64,000 nucleotides of DNA from Hofstenia miamia (lineage: Eukaryota > Xenacoelomorpha > Acoela): the NCBI GenBank assembly GCA_004352715.1, contig SCFE01000037.1, forward strand, positions 644,531 through 708,530. The letters run 5' to 3'. Position numbers and translations under genes: made by a program. The notes beneath the pieces were generated by a model. The model had not been told where the DNA came from, ran no database searches, and saw only the letters and a program-made list of their open reading frames with translations. How positions within the stretch are numbered: the first letter of the stretch is position 1; every line of letters begins with the position of its first letter. Below are positions 12,321 to 21,799 of the stretch, piece by piece.

Positions 12321-13766
12321 TGTGTGTTTTTAAAGTTCCGGTGAATTTCAAAAGTCTCTTTTAAAAATACTCAATAAAATATTTCAAGAATCATTAGGTC
12401 ACTCGGTAGTATATATGTTTGGATTTTGTTTACCATGAATATGAGCCAGAAAATCGATATGTTGATGATATATTATGCCAGCCAAAAATCAGTAACTGCA
12501 GCCATTAAACAGTACTGTACAAAACATGGTATTAAATGCAAAGAAGATCGCCCGAGTGATACCTCAGTTCGACGACTTGACAATAAATTTGAAGAGTATG
12601 GCACAGTGTCAGATCTACAAAGAAGTGGAAGAGGCGATTCTATAAGCATTTATGATATTGTGGCAGTCGAGGAGGCAATTCAGCAACTGAAAAACCTGGG
12701 TCAGCTTCCCACCACCTCGAATGTCGCTGCAAGTGTTGGCCGATTAAAATTATGAAGGGAGAGTTAAAACTTAAACCATATAAGACCACATACGGCCAAT
12801 ACATTGCTTGAAGCATTGAAAACCCTTTTTCCTTGTGGTGTTATTAGTGAACGAACTGAGTTTAGCTGGCCTCCTAGAAGTCCCTACTTATCCCTCTTGG
12901 ATTTCTTTGTCTGGGACTGGATGAAAAACAAGGTTTATGCAGAGGCTAGACCTCAAAGTTTGCAACAACTGAAGGAGAAAATTATTGAAGCATACGAATC
13001 AATGACAGAAGAAATGTTTCAAAATGCTTGTGATTCTGTGCTCGAATGACTGGAAACCTGTATTGAAAATGAAGGTAGTCACCTCGAAAACATTATTTGA
13101 ACAATTAATGCTAACTCATAACTGTTAATAATGTATGTTTTCTTTGTTGATTAAATTTTGTTATATTTCCGAAATATACGTTTAAAATTCACCGGAATTT
13201 AAAAACGCACGGTATATACTATATATATATATTGATTTTCAGGATAATAAAGATTTATTCAATTGCCCCCCTTGTTTGCACCCTGTTTACACATAAATTA
13301 TATAGAAACTATAAAATTAAGTATAATACTTAATAAACACGACAAAAAATTAGAAAATGCACACAGTACAATTTTTAGACTTACTAGTATTTACATTTTT
13401 ATAATTGTTGAATAGCGGCGATTGTCTATTGAAATGGATAAAATCATTACGTTAACAACTAGGTTGAAAATGATGTTGATTTTGTATTTAGGCATGATCC
13501 CTGGGCCATTACTATATGGGAAAATATTTGACTTAGCATGTAAGAGTTGGGTGTCCAATTCAAAATCGTTATGCACGAGCACGTCTTTCTGTTCTGTCTA
13601 TCTTCCTGACCATCTGCAGATGTACATCATAATAGCTACATTCTCCACACTGCTTGCGGGGGAAATCAGTCTCCTATTTGCCATAAAACTGTATCACAAA
13701 AATGTTCGTGAAAAAGAGATCGATCAAATTCACATTCCAAATGAATTGCCAAAATCCAAAGTTTAG
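1655..13766 (+). CDS. SLCO/OATP organic anion transporter, 3' part of gene (exons summarised)
   Basis: Sodium-independent organic anion transporter of the OATP/SLCO family, a plasma-membrane carrier expected to have 12 membrane helices. Seven exons are visible (about 1658-1803, 1849-1933, 2641-2792, 4892-5080, 7927-8122, 11095-11302, 13492-13766). Together they code for about 417 residues of a protein usually 650-750 long. Family hallmarks seen in order: a GIGSTP...Y-D-E stretch, the AVSFLSPAIGFVLSG helix, GAWWAGF (from the family signature D-x-R-W-[IV]-GAWW-x-GFL), and ALLRLVEDDLRSISIGLQW followed by MIPGPLLYGKIFD. All exon phases join except across the second gap. The N-terminal third is upstream of the window. 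The cysteine-rich Kazal-type loop between helices 9 and 10 is not visible. Family assignment is secure; substrate and paralogue are not known. Confidence 0.93.
1658..1803 (+). CDS. SLCO exon a (helix 4 region)
   Basis: Reads NCDGDGSLQKYLF, then IIGMFLIGIGSTPVQTVG, then a YLDES...GIYLG stretch. This matches the OATP segment where a GIGSTP helix is followed by the Y-[ID]-D-[DE] loop. The acceptor is TTTAG or TAG at 1651-1657; both give the same phase. The donor GTTAGT is at 1804. The exon ends after one base of a Gly codon, which the next exon completes. Confidence 0.9.
1849..1933 (+). CDS. SLCO exon b (helix 5)
   Basis: Codes IFFAVSFLSPAIGFVLSG and LFLMLPIHF, the typical OATP helix 5. Acceptor TTCCTAG ends at 1848; donor GTAAGA begins at 1934. 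The intron before it is only 45 bp (1804-1848), in contrast to the kilobase-scale introns elsewhere in this gene. The exon leaves two bases (CG) that join the first base of the next exon to give Arg. Confidence 0.9.
2641..2792 (+). CDS. SLCO exon c (OATP signature, helix 6)
   Basis: Contains DESFKGAWWAGFSLELLLG, which aligns with the OATP signature D-x-R-W-[IV]-G-A-W-W-x-G-F-L. The GAWWxGF core is kept, while the RW pair reads SF and the last Leu reads Ser. A hydrophobic helix and a basic cytoplasmic loop (MNPNKNRAEEIKLG) follow. Acceptor TTGCTTAG ends at 2640; donor GTATTG begins at 2793. Confidence 0.92.
2793..3004. other. intron sequence and AT microsatellite at gap edge
   Basis: Start of the SLCO intron, ending in a (TA)n run (about 2983-3004) where the assembly breaks. 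A simple repeat at the gap edge suggests the gap was caused by repeat collapse. No exon is seen. Confidence 0.6.
3005..3708. other. assembly gap (704 N)
   Basis: Run of N inside an SLCO intron, bounded by a TA microsatellite on the left and a six-base C run on the right. Long open frames running through the N are artefacts. Confidence 0.99.
3709..4891. other. SLCO intron, no feature seen
   Basis: AT-rich intron. Two acceptors are possible at its end. CTTACAG (ends 4883) looks stronger, but only TTTAG (ends 4891) keeps the reading frame with exon c. Confidence 0.5.
4892..5080 (+). CDS. SLCO exon d (helix 7)
   Basis: Codes KEMLKPKPLKTCLLELL, then a hydrophobic stretch with LAGLTAFMPKYFEIQYSL, matching the OATP pattern of LL-x-N-x-x-[FY] followed by a helix and a [GA]-x-x-x-F-x-P-K-[FY]-[IL]-E-x-Q-[FY] motif. 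Starting at 4892 joins the Gly codon from exon c in frame. The cytoplasmic loop is then rather short for an OATP, so an extra small exon in the upstream gap cannot be excluded. Donor GTAGGT begins at 5081. Confidence 0.85.
5081..7926. other. SLCO intron, no clear feature
   Basis: 2.8-kb AT-rich intron. It contains an open frame of 115 codons at 5902-6249 (lysine-rich, no recognisable domain) that I do not accept as a gene. I see no transposon ends. Confidence 0.5.
7927..8122 (+). CDS. SLCO exon e (helices 8 and 9)
   Basis: Codes GGIAVPAAAIGSLISGYIIK, then a basic and cysteine-containing loop (KRFNLKCDG), then a second helix ending in CYFMMKCPA. This fits OATP helices 8 and 9, the usual pattern being G-x-x-x-P-x-x-x-x-G-x-x-x-G-G-x-x-x-x-[KR]. 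Acceptor CATTTTAG ends at 7926; donor GGTACG has its GT at 8123. Two bases are left over, so the next (unseen) exon must supply one. Confidence 0.9.
8123..8731. other. SLCO intron before second gap
   Basis: AT-rich; no exon seen. Confidence 0.5.
8732..9324. other. assembly gap (593 N), probable site of the Kazal-loop exon
   Basis: Run of N followed by a (TA)n microsatellite at 9325-9344. The OATP cysteine-rich extracellular loop between helices 9 and 10 is not found in the flanking intron sequence. The exon coding for it is therefore probably hidden here. Confidence 0.95.
9325..11094. other. SLCO intron, no feature seen
   Basis: Begins with a TA microsatellite. I looked for a cysteine-rich Kazal exon and did not find one. 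Confidence 0.5.
11095..11302 (+). CDS. SLCO exon f (end of cysteine-rich loop, helix 10)
   Basis: Starts DKERCYSSLTMGACNQDC, the tail of the OATP Kazal-type loop (pattern Y-x-x-C ... G-x-C-x-x-x-C). A phenylalanine-rich helix follows, then PKVIALLRLVEDDLRSISIG and LQWVFFRMFG. The closing stretch matches the family pattern P-[ST]-x-x-x-x-L-R-x-V-x-x-[ED]-x-[KR]-[SP]-x-[AS]-[LI]-G-[LM]-Q. Acceptor TTTTTAG ends at 11094 and gives a codon-boundary start; donor GTAAGA begins at 11303. Confidence 0.92.
11303..12105. other. SLCO last intron, 5' part
   Basis: AT-rich intron sequence; nothing recognisable. Confidence 0.5.
12106..12258 (-). pseudogene. unidentified minus-strand coding-like ORF, 50 codons
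   Basis: The frame reads MEPQLFEMPFEEEHSHILKM from an ATG at 12234-12232, then continues with K-P-S-P-C-G-H-P-R-E and ends in VSYC-stop. Its residue composition (E, H, P, C, R, few runs of K, N or I) is unlike chance translation of AT-rich intron. I do not recognise the family. It lies antisense inside the SLCO intron just before a mariner element, so it could be a transposon fragment or an exon of an overlapping gene. Confidence 0.3.
12286..12319. repeat. (AT)n microsatellite hosting a mariner insertion
   Basis: A pure AT run abuts the left end of the 12320-13212 element, and a shorter AT run follows its right end. The element therefore appears to have inserted into the microsatellite at a TA dinucleotide. 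Confidence 0.85.
12426..12755 (+). pseudogene. transposase N-terminal DNA-binding part (DUF4817-like helix-turn-helix)
   Basis: 110-codon frame with KIDMLMIYYASQKSVTAAIK followed by RPSDTSVRRLDNKFEEYGTV and RSGRG. This resembles the helix-turn-helix region (DUF4817-type) that precedes the DDE domain in many arthropod mariner-like transposases. A second helix-turn-helix (VEEAIQQL ... SNVAASVG) begins but is cut off. In another frame, ELKLKPYK at about 12757-12780 continues the expected sequence, so there is a frameshift before the internal deletion. Confidence 0.7.
12789..13049 (+). pseudogene. transposase C-terminal part (end of DDE domain)
   Basis: Reads HTANTLLEALKTLFP, then WPPRSPYLSLLDFFVWDWMK, then KVYAEARPQSLQQLKEKI, ending in a stop at 13049. 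This is the mariner-type DDE C-terminus. The HTA following the second catalytic Asp is present, but that Asp itself is lost at the deletion edge. The third catalytic Asp (LLD-FF) is retained, while the usual SPDL reads SPYL. The first catalytic Asp is also absent, so the enzyme cannot work. Confidence 0.75.
13215..13491. other. end of SLCO last intron
   Basis: AT microsatellite remnant (to about 13231), then ordinary intron sequence ending in the acceptor TTGTATTTAG at 13482-13491. Confidence 0.6.
13492..13766 (+). CDS. SLCO terminal exon (helices 11 and 12, stop)
   Basis: Completes a Gly codon from exon f and reads MIPGPLLYGKIFDLACKSW, matching the OATP pattern IPGPI-x-[FY]-G-x-x-[IF]-D-x-x-C-x-x-W. 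A short cysteine-containing loop (SLCTSTSFCSVY), the last hydrophobic helix, and a charged cytoplasmic tail (VREKEIDQIHIPNELPKSKV) follow. The stop TAG is at 13764-13766. The tail does not end in an obvious PDZ-binding motif. Confidence 0.93.
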
Positions 13767-13804
13767 TCACGTGCACTACAAATTATTTTTGTAAATATTG
13801 TTTC

Positions 13805-13810
13805 AATAAA
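13805..13810 (+). promoter_or_regulatory. polyadenylation signal AATAAA of SLCO
   Basis: AATAAA 38 bases after the SLCO stop codon, a normal spacing for a short 3' UTR. Further AATAAA copies occur downstream (near 13911). Confidence 0.6.
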
Positions 13811-14787
13811 TGTCATCCGAAGTAGAATACGAAAAATGTTTGTTTTACAAAAAAACAAAAGCTATTTGAATACCATAGAAAATATATTATAAACTTTCGC
13901 CTTAGAAACAGAATAAATAACTTAAGCAACCTAAACTAACATCATTTCTAAAACATATATACATGTAAAGCTAGAAAATAGACAGTAAGGCCAAACTAAA
14001 CTGGAGAATCTTAACCTTAAGTCAACCACAATTCCTCTAAAGTTATTATTTTAAGAATGTTAGTAACACATCACTAATTAAAGCAGTTGTTGTAAAATGC
14101 AATGAGGTTAATCAACGAGCAACCCGGTGTGTAATTATATCGAATTTTAAGAAATGGACTGAAATCTCTTCAATTAGCAAAAGCAATTTGTGCAACAATG
14201 TTAAGCGTTAGGCTAAATAGCAAAATGGTGCAAACGAAATTGCTATGCAAAACTATACAAAAATTTCATTACCTTCTTTATCACTATTAAATTATATCAT
14301 TTTCTAATATAAACAATATAAACATACTAAATAGTATAAATATATTCAGCTGACTTACGGTTGAAAACAGTGGATGCGGAACGAATATTGGCTATGCGGG
14401 GGCAAGTTACACTGTTTGCACAGCATATTAACTAAGCGAAATTTTATTGTTAAAATTATAAAATTAAGGGAAGATTTTCTGAAAAGCTGAACTTAGGCCG
14501 ATGGCGCTGGCTAAAAAAACAATAGCCTTTTTCAAATCATCTTGCTAAAGGCAATCTTGCACTGATACTCTACATTCAATTAACTGTAACAAATTTGAAA
14601 TAAGCAAAAAAACACTCATTTTAACTGAAAAATTTTTGACTTATTACAAAGAACAGTGGCAGACTTGGAATTTCCCTTAGGTAAAATTACATTGGTCAAT
14701 TCAGATGGTCTAGTGATAATATTTCTCACAATTTTTTGCTAATGAAATCTTGAGAATTAATAACTCTACTAAAAATTCAAGGATAGA

Positions 14788-14807
14788 CCCCCCCCCCCCC
14801 CCCCCCC
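14788..14807. repeat. poly-C run (20 bases)
   Basis: Uninterrupted 20-base C homopolymer in otherwise AT-rich DNA. Its length in the assembly is unlikely to be exact. Confidence 0.9.
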
Positions 14808-17800
14808 GCATGAGAACGAATATTTTTATACAAAAATGATTGTTTATACATTTCAAAAGTGAAATGAAAAGATGGCAAAGTTTTATAGAAAATAATGCAA
14901 ATAGAGTTGGTTTCTTATGAGAAACTTAGTAATTGTCAAGATTGAAACATTTTTTGATAACTACATCTTTAAAGAACATACATCTAGATGTGGAAGGTTA
15001 TAACTAATTCTGATACAAATTTCTATACAAATACACTGGCTTGTAGTAATGAATTTCCGTTTCAAACTCGTATAATAGTACTGTTAAGAATCATATTACA
15101 TCAAAATAACCACAAAGCGTTATAAACATCAAATAGAAATAAAATTCAGTAGTTATTATTAACGTCAATAGAAGAGATTACATATTTTTCTATACATATC
15201 TAAAATATTAAACAGCTGTATGCTTTGTCAAAATATGGCATTCTTTGGAGAAAAGCATTTATTCAATGAATTTTAAGTAAAACAGCTTTAAATAACAACT
15301 TAATAGATCCCAAAATTTAAAATGTCTAATTACGGTTAGAACATTACAAGGCTAAAAATAGTCTTTGAGCACCTTTTACACACTGTATACTCAGTATCTT
15401 AATAAATATTTCACATATTTTATTGTGCTCAAGTAGGAAAACACATCATCCGAAGCATTTACTAATTTCGAGTTCAAACGCTATTCCATTATGAAATGTC
15501 TTTTATATTTATTGAAATTCGATTGACAACATGTCTTGTTCAATAAACCTATAAATTTTATCAACGATCTGTTAGAAAATATAGCGCACAACTAATTCCA
15601 GGTAACTCAGAGAGGGAGATGGATGGTAATTAGTTGTTCGAATGGTTTCACAATATTAGAAAGAATGTTAATGATATTTAGGAGAATTGCATTTAGAATT
15701 AGAGAATAATATATTATAGCAAAATCATGGCACAAGATAAAATGAATTTAATTTAAGTACTCATTGAATGTTGCTTCATAGAAGCGATTATGATTTTTTT
15801 CTAAAGTAATGGGAAATAAATGTGAAGCATGCTTAAAAATGTCAAAGCATATCGCTGTGCGAAAATCAACAACAAATTGTCGTCATTTTCACTTGCTAGA
15901 ATTTCCCTGAATGTTGGCAAATTCCTTGAGATTTGTTCAACTCATAACAACCATTTCCGGATTGCTGCTGTAATAAAAAGCAGGTAAAGTGAATAAATTC
16001 AAAGCACATACCCTTGTATTTAGCAAAATGGTTAGTACTATAAAACTTCCAACATTTTATTGTTTAATGGATTTATATGCTAGTGACTATTCGACCGGAG
16101 AATTACTTGTTACCAATGGAAAACTTTTAAAAATATTTTCATATTTTTAGAAATAGCGTGCAATGCAGCACAATGGTATCAACCTCAATTCAAAAATAAA
16201 AATTGCGTACAACCAAAGCTGCGATGCAGCGTATTAAAAAATGAATCTGTATTCCAGTAAATGTGATTGTTTTTGAAAATGATGATTGCTAATATTGATT
16301 TGCAAAGTAGTTTGGGTTTTATAGGAAATTCAATTTTCCTACTTTGATGCTAATCTATGAATACAAAGAAAAACTATTCACTTTTCCGCATAATAGCGTA
16401 AAATACAAATATAGTAATAGATGTTTACAAATTTCTGGATAAAAGGGCATGCTTCTAGTTTTTCCCAAATTAAGTCAACCACAACATTCACTTATACCAT
16501 TTTTTAATGTCAAACTTATACCAAAAGCTTTAATTCCAATTGAAAACTAGTAGTATTGAGAACAACTTTTAAGCAAAAAAATTATTATATTAATATATAC
16601 TTTATTCTCCACTTGTTATTTATGGAGGACAATTAAAAAATAAAAAATATTTTTTCATTTAATTTTGTTCTTCGAAAATGGGTAAAAGTACAGCCTTGTT
16701 ACAAATCATAGATAAAGATATAAAAAATTCTGTATTAGTTTGAAAATATATCTACTGCACTGAATCTTACATTTCAAGTCTTTCATCTCAATATATAAGT
16801 CTCCAAAATTAATATGATGTAATAAAAATTTATTTCTGATGTAGTCGTAATTTCCTCGAACGCGAAGCTGAAATTCCACATGCTTGACTACCCACACATT
16901 TGGAATTTGCAGTAGTGAATTTTCTGAAATTGTTTTAAAAGTGTTTTGAAATTTTGAAGAGTTTTTTCAAAAATAAAGATGTGAAGTATTTACAAGCGAT
17001 GAGGCTTTCAATCCCATAAAGTATTCTAGCGGCTTTGACTGTGCTACTAGTCTCTTTTGTTCTCTACTTTCATTAACAGCTTGAAATGGACTTAATTGGT
17101 AGACAAGCAACAGTGAAAGGCAAAAACTTGTATTTAAAGTGAAATTTCATTTTTTGTCAACCTTAAGCAGCCTAGGAATACTTATATGTTTAAAACAACG
17201 AACGTTGCATTTGCAAATGCTCCTCTGAACACTAGGATGGAGAAAATGTAAATCTTTTTTTAAAAATTCAGAATTTTCAAAGAAACACTGTTAATCTCTC
17301 CAAGTACTTCAGACAGAACACCAAAAATTTTTAGCAATACATTCAGAATGTTCACCAATACATGTACATGATTTTCGAACTTTCTAATGGGATTAGAGAA
17401 AATTTTTGAAAATATTGAACGATTTATCCTTTTAAAAGCAACCAGGCTGCTTAAGGGTAAGAAACAACACATTCAAGAGTTAATTCGGCGATAACTTTCT
17501 AACACTTGCTGCGAATAAAAAAGTGACGTAAATATTTCGTAGAATGTCCGCATGAAATTTAAAACTACATAAATAGGGATTGGAATTATCATAAGCATTG
17601 ATAAATGCCTAGGGTTAAAATAGATACGTTTAATCTTATTTGCACGTGGTTTGAACGAAGCAGTAGGGAAACATGTCCTTTGTGAAAAGCAATTAAAACA
17701 ATATTGAAATTATTCAGAAATAAACGTAGAATATGCTCCAGGTTACTGCTGGCTGATACTCAAAGACGAACCAAGTGACACACTTCTACAAAATCTCGCG

Positions 17801-19124
17801 ACAAAAGTGGTATTGCTTCAAAATTGAATGAGAGCATTCAGAATCTCCAACCAAGTAGCGTATTCAATATTGAGAAAATCCCGAATGCGGTGGTAAGCGT
17901 GGTGCAATTAAAGTGGATATAGCAGGATTGAAACTAGCATTTCGAAGTACGGCTACTAAAGAAAACCGCCTTAAGGTGTGCTTGCTAGTCAAGAGTGAGG
18001 CCTGTATTGTGATTTCTGCGAGGCGAATACCAGAAAACTCAATCCTCTCAATGGAAGCATCGACTATTTATGGGCAATCTCTACAGATAAAAAATGGTGA
18101 AAAGTAGGTTTTCCATACGCATACCCTTCTATAAAAAAATCATTAAAATAAATGTACACAAGCTTTGTAAATTTTAAACACAGGAAAACATTGAACTCCA
18201 AATATATGTTCGATACGATGACATTGTGCTGACTATAGAAACAATTAGCCTACTTTTGAATATACAATTGTAGTTTGAATGTACAAAGTCGCTTTAATAA
18301 CCAATTATAATAAAAAATTTCTCTTAAAAAGAGATTTAAGTCGAAGGAAATATTAATAATCAACATTTGCTATGAATGAAAATGGAGTTTGGCGAATTTT
18401 CGATGAATAATACTCAGGTTGAACGTCTCACAATAATCGTGGTACATATGTACATGTATATATCAATGAACTTTGTTTTTTATTAAATTAAAATGTGTTA
18501 ACGTACGATTTAAATAAGATACTCTTTAGTCTTTTAAATTCTAAAACAAAATTTAATCAGCAGAAATATTAAAAATAATATTTCTCATGAAGAAACGTAT
18601 GCTGTGCGAAGTTACTTTTAAATTAACTACATATATTGTAACATGTAGTTAAAGTCATGTTTCAGTCTAGACGGTTGATGGTGTTTTCAAAATGGTACGA
18701 AATACATGCAATGTTGAAACTTCAGTCAATGTTGAGTTAAATTAACGAGGCAAAGTTATTGAATTAAATCGAACTGTCAGTGGGAATTAGCAAGACAAAT
18801 GATAATATTCCTCATACGCTAATAAATTATGAGTGAAGCAGTGGACAGAGCAGGAAAAAGAATTTTGTTTCAATTTCTAAACAATTCCACTGTTACATTT
18901 TTAAATGTTTAGAATTCCAGCAAGAGCAGAATTTCAACTGTTTTCTTCAAGTGGAAATAGGCAGGATTTTACATAAATTAACGTTCTGTAAAAAAGATCT
19001 TCCATAATTGTGACAGTATTAACATTATAACTAGGGAGGGACGTAGAGCAGATTTGCCGTTAACACAGCACATTAACGTAAAATATGTAACAGATTTCAT
19101 ATCTACTTACTGCCAATGTCTACG

Positions 19125-19166
<42 letters not shown>

Positions 19167-19177
19167 TATATATATAG
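19125..19177. repeat. (AT)n microsatellite, interrupted
   Basis: Two AT runs separated by a single-base phase break (ATAATAT). Confidence 0.9.
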
Positions 19178-19387
19178 GTTTCATATTTCATAGTTAAGCC
19201 CCATATAAATGGAAAATTTCAACTCAATATTTTTTGAATTTATGTAATATGCCTAAAAACGGTTACATAAAATTACAATTAATTTTTTTGATGTTTTCTA
19301 GAAAACTTGGGCGGCCTTAGTTTGGCACTCTGTCTCTTTAGAAAACGCCCTGAGTGTGACTCAGCGAAAATTTCTAAAACAGTATAA

Positions 19388-19421
<34 letters not shown>
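19388..19421. repeat. (AT)n microsatellite
   Basis: Pure AT dinucleotide run. Confidence 0.9.
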
Positions 19422-19423
<2 letters not shown>

Positions 19424-20164
19424 TTATTGAGACAATAAAATAAATAGTTACCCCCCATTCATCAATCAACACTTTGCTAATACAATGTTTTGAAAGGGTG
19501 TCTTGAAGTTGATCCCAAATGCCAATAGGTAGACTCACATAGAGATGCGCCATTAATACATTGACGAGAAGGGTCTAAATTATTACTATTGCTAGAGTAA
19601 TATATCATTGTTGTTATAGTTATTTAAAATTTTATGAAAAGCATAACATAGTTTATAAGACGCATATAAACTAAGGTTATTCTGGAAACTGCTGCTACAT
19701 CTACGTTCTAAAATGAATTCATTGAACTTCCGGTGAAAATTACGTGTACGAATTTTTTCATGGAAACTTCTAAAAATATAAACAACTATAAAGACATGGA
19801 AATGAAATGCTAGTTGTGATGAAATTGTAAATTCCAAAACCCCGACTATGAGTATTATTATTAATTAAATAAGCAGTGCAAAAGGAGATTAAAAGTTTGG
19901 TTTTACGAAAATTATTAAGAATATAACAACTAATTTATGTCATTGTTAGAGGTTAAACTTTTGAATTATTAATATATTGTGAACCTAGAAAATTCTTGTA
20001 CATTATATTCTCCTATGATTTTTATAACTTTAATACAATTGGATTCTTTGCAAATTTCTTGCATGTAAGCTATTACATTTGCTAAAAATTGATTGGAAAT
20101 AGCCTCAATAAGTTCATTGTATATGACGTTGCGAGTGGCGAAGCACTTCTTAGCATACTACTAC

Positions 20165-20453
20165 CAGGCACGTGGCTTGCATTTGAAATTTAAGGGGGGG
20201 CATGGGTCCGGAAAGTTCAATAAATTAATCATAGTTTTACTGATATGAAATAGTTTCACACTTTTTCATTGAATTTTTTTAATAGAATTACATTAGTATT
20301 GTGTATATTTCAACTAAAAGACATTCACTCTAACTTAGAGAATATTAGAATTAATACTATGGAGTTTTGTATCCAGGATGCCAAAAGGAAGGGGACACAG
20401 TGGCCCAACAGGGAGGGCCATGGCCCCCTGGCCCTCCCCTAGCCACGGCCCTG
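20165..20453. mobile_element. hAT-type miniature element with perfect 8-bp target duplication
   Basis: The ends are CAGGCACGTGGCT (left) and, reverse-complemented, CAGGGCCGTGGCT (right): 11 of 13 match. The octamer ACTACTAC directly flanks both sides (20157-20164 and 20454-20461). CA-start ends plus an 8-bp duplication are the hAT superfamily pattern. The right end is GC-rich (GGCCATGGCCCCCTGG) against an AT-rich surround. At 289 bp with no coding content it is a non-autonomous MITE. The octamer is partly repetitive (ACT ACT AC), which slightly weakens its evidential value. Confidence 0.8.
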
Positions 20454-20663
20454 ACTACTACAGATTTTGTAAAATAATTTGCGACATCGTATTTCTTCAC
20501 GCTAACTGAGAATTTGTTTAGTCTCCCATTGCAATATTTTTCTTGCCATGCTTTTACTTTTTTCAATTTAAATTTTTCGTTATATTGCTAGGAGAAAAAT
20601 CTTTCTGTCAATCAATAAGAAATTAAAAAGACAGGTGGCAATCATGGAAGCAAACAGATATTA

Positions 20664-20665
<2 letters not shown>

Positions 20666-20698
<33 letters not shown>
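20666..20698. repeat. (AT)n microsatellite
   Basis: Pure AT dinucleotide run just upstream of the decayed Tc1 region. Confidence 0.9.
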
Positions 20699-20701
<3 letters not shown>

Positions 20702-21059
20702 GAGCGAAAATACCAGGGTTGTTGAGTCGAAAAACTGGGAAGGAGCAATTAGCTTCAACATATACCTTGTCGTAAAAACTGGTAGTTTGGTTTTCGTTAA
20801 TACCTTTTTTGGACTGTCCTGATAGAAATATGATATGAGTGGGATTTGTAGAGCATAGAATAACGAAACTAGCGACTGTAAGTAAATTTGCGTTTTAAAA
20901 CACCCGCCAAATACCAATTTTGCTTGTGTTAAATTTAGTCATGTATAACAAATGAGACAATTTGAATTTTTGTATCACAAAGTCACCCATGCCTTTAGTT
21001 TTCTATATAGAGCACTAGGCATGCCAACAACTACTCTCTACAGAAACATTTAGGTTGTA

Positions 21060-21790
21060 GCAATTGGTGAATCACTTAAAAGAAAAGCTGCGAAAATTTC
21101 GGGGCATGAAAATCACAGATTGACAAACTTAGCTTTGAAAATTCCCATTTTCTCTGGAAGCGCGAAAGCTCAAAAGTTCACAGAAAGGAATGGAAGTTCT
21201 GGTCACGATTCAAAAGTGAATTGGAGATTGACTATATCGGGTACAAAGAGAAACTGCTGAAAATTTTATCGAATACCACAGATTTGCATGAGGAAAAACG
21301 ACGCAGTTTTGCAGAACCTTGGCAAAGCTATAGTTTTCAGAACGTCTCTCTCAGATGAGTGAATTTTTCAGCTGCATCGAAACAAAGTCAAGGTTTGGCG
21401 CAGTAGTCAGCAAGAAAGGCTTATGAAAAATAGCCAAAATTCTGTCCAAAAGTTATGGTTTGAGGTAAGGCAATGTCATATTCAGGATTATATTTGAAAA
21501 TTATCCCTGAAGGAACGATTACCAGGAAAAATATTGAGAAATTGTGCTGGAGTTTGTTCTATATGCAAATGTTTTATACCTCAACTGCTGTATATTTGAG
21601 TAAGATGGCGCAACCACTCACACTTTTAATGAAACAAAATATTTCATGTCTGAAAACGACATTCAAATTCTGCAATGGCAACCAAATTCTGCAGATATCA
21701 ATTTGGTGGAAAATGTGTGGAATTTCCTCAAAAACTTATTGGAAAAGAATAACCCACTTACGAAGGCGACATTAGTAAAAAAAAATCAAA
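21060..21790 (+). pseudogene. decayed Tc1-type (DD34E) transposase
   Basis: Fragments in all three forward frames read as a Tc1 transposase. They are LSDE-stop-IFQLHRNKVKVWR near 21348-21395 (first catalytic Asp at 21354), MSYSGLYLKIIPEGTITRK at 21473-21529, DGATTHT with the second Asp at 21604-21606, and NSADINLVENVWNFLKN with the Glu at 21709-21711. The last two lie in one frame, exactly 35 codons apart, which is the DD34E spacing of Tc1. Several stops and frameshifts separate the blocks, so the gene is dead. The N-terminal paired-type domain is not clearly visible, and I could not find the terminal inverted repeats. Confidence 0.75.
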
Positions 21791-21799
21791 GAATCACAA

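Larger units (their letters stand above)
12320..13212 (+). mobile_element. Internally deleted Tc1/mariner-superfamily element (893 bp)
   Basis: The ends are imperfect inverted repeats of about 32 bp. The left reads CTGTGTGTTTTTAAAGTTCC and the right, reverse-complemented, CCGTGCGTTTTTAAATTCC; both continue into GGTGAATTT. TA dinucleotides flank both ends (12318-12319 and 13213-13214). Inside are the N-terminal and C-terminal thirds of a transposase, with most of the catalytic core missing. This looks like a non-autonomous deletion derivative that once moved with enzyme supplied in trans. Confidence 0.85.
13811..20164. other. long non-coding stretch
   Basis: About 6.3 kb of AT-rich sequence with no accepted gene. 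It holds a 20-base C run (14788-14807) and AT microsatellites (about 19125-19177 and 19388-19421). The open frames here (for example 17260-17472 and 17913-18107) have no domain signal. Confidence 0.6.

Noticed and set aside
20357-20566. Minus-strand frame with a GGPGGHGPP stretch
   Set aside because: The Gly/Pro-rich part is the GC-rich right end of the hAT MITE at 20165-20453, not a protein domain.
20642-20917. 91-codon minus-strand frame ending in (YI)n
   Set aside because: The YIYI run is a translated AT microsatellite.
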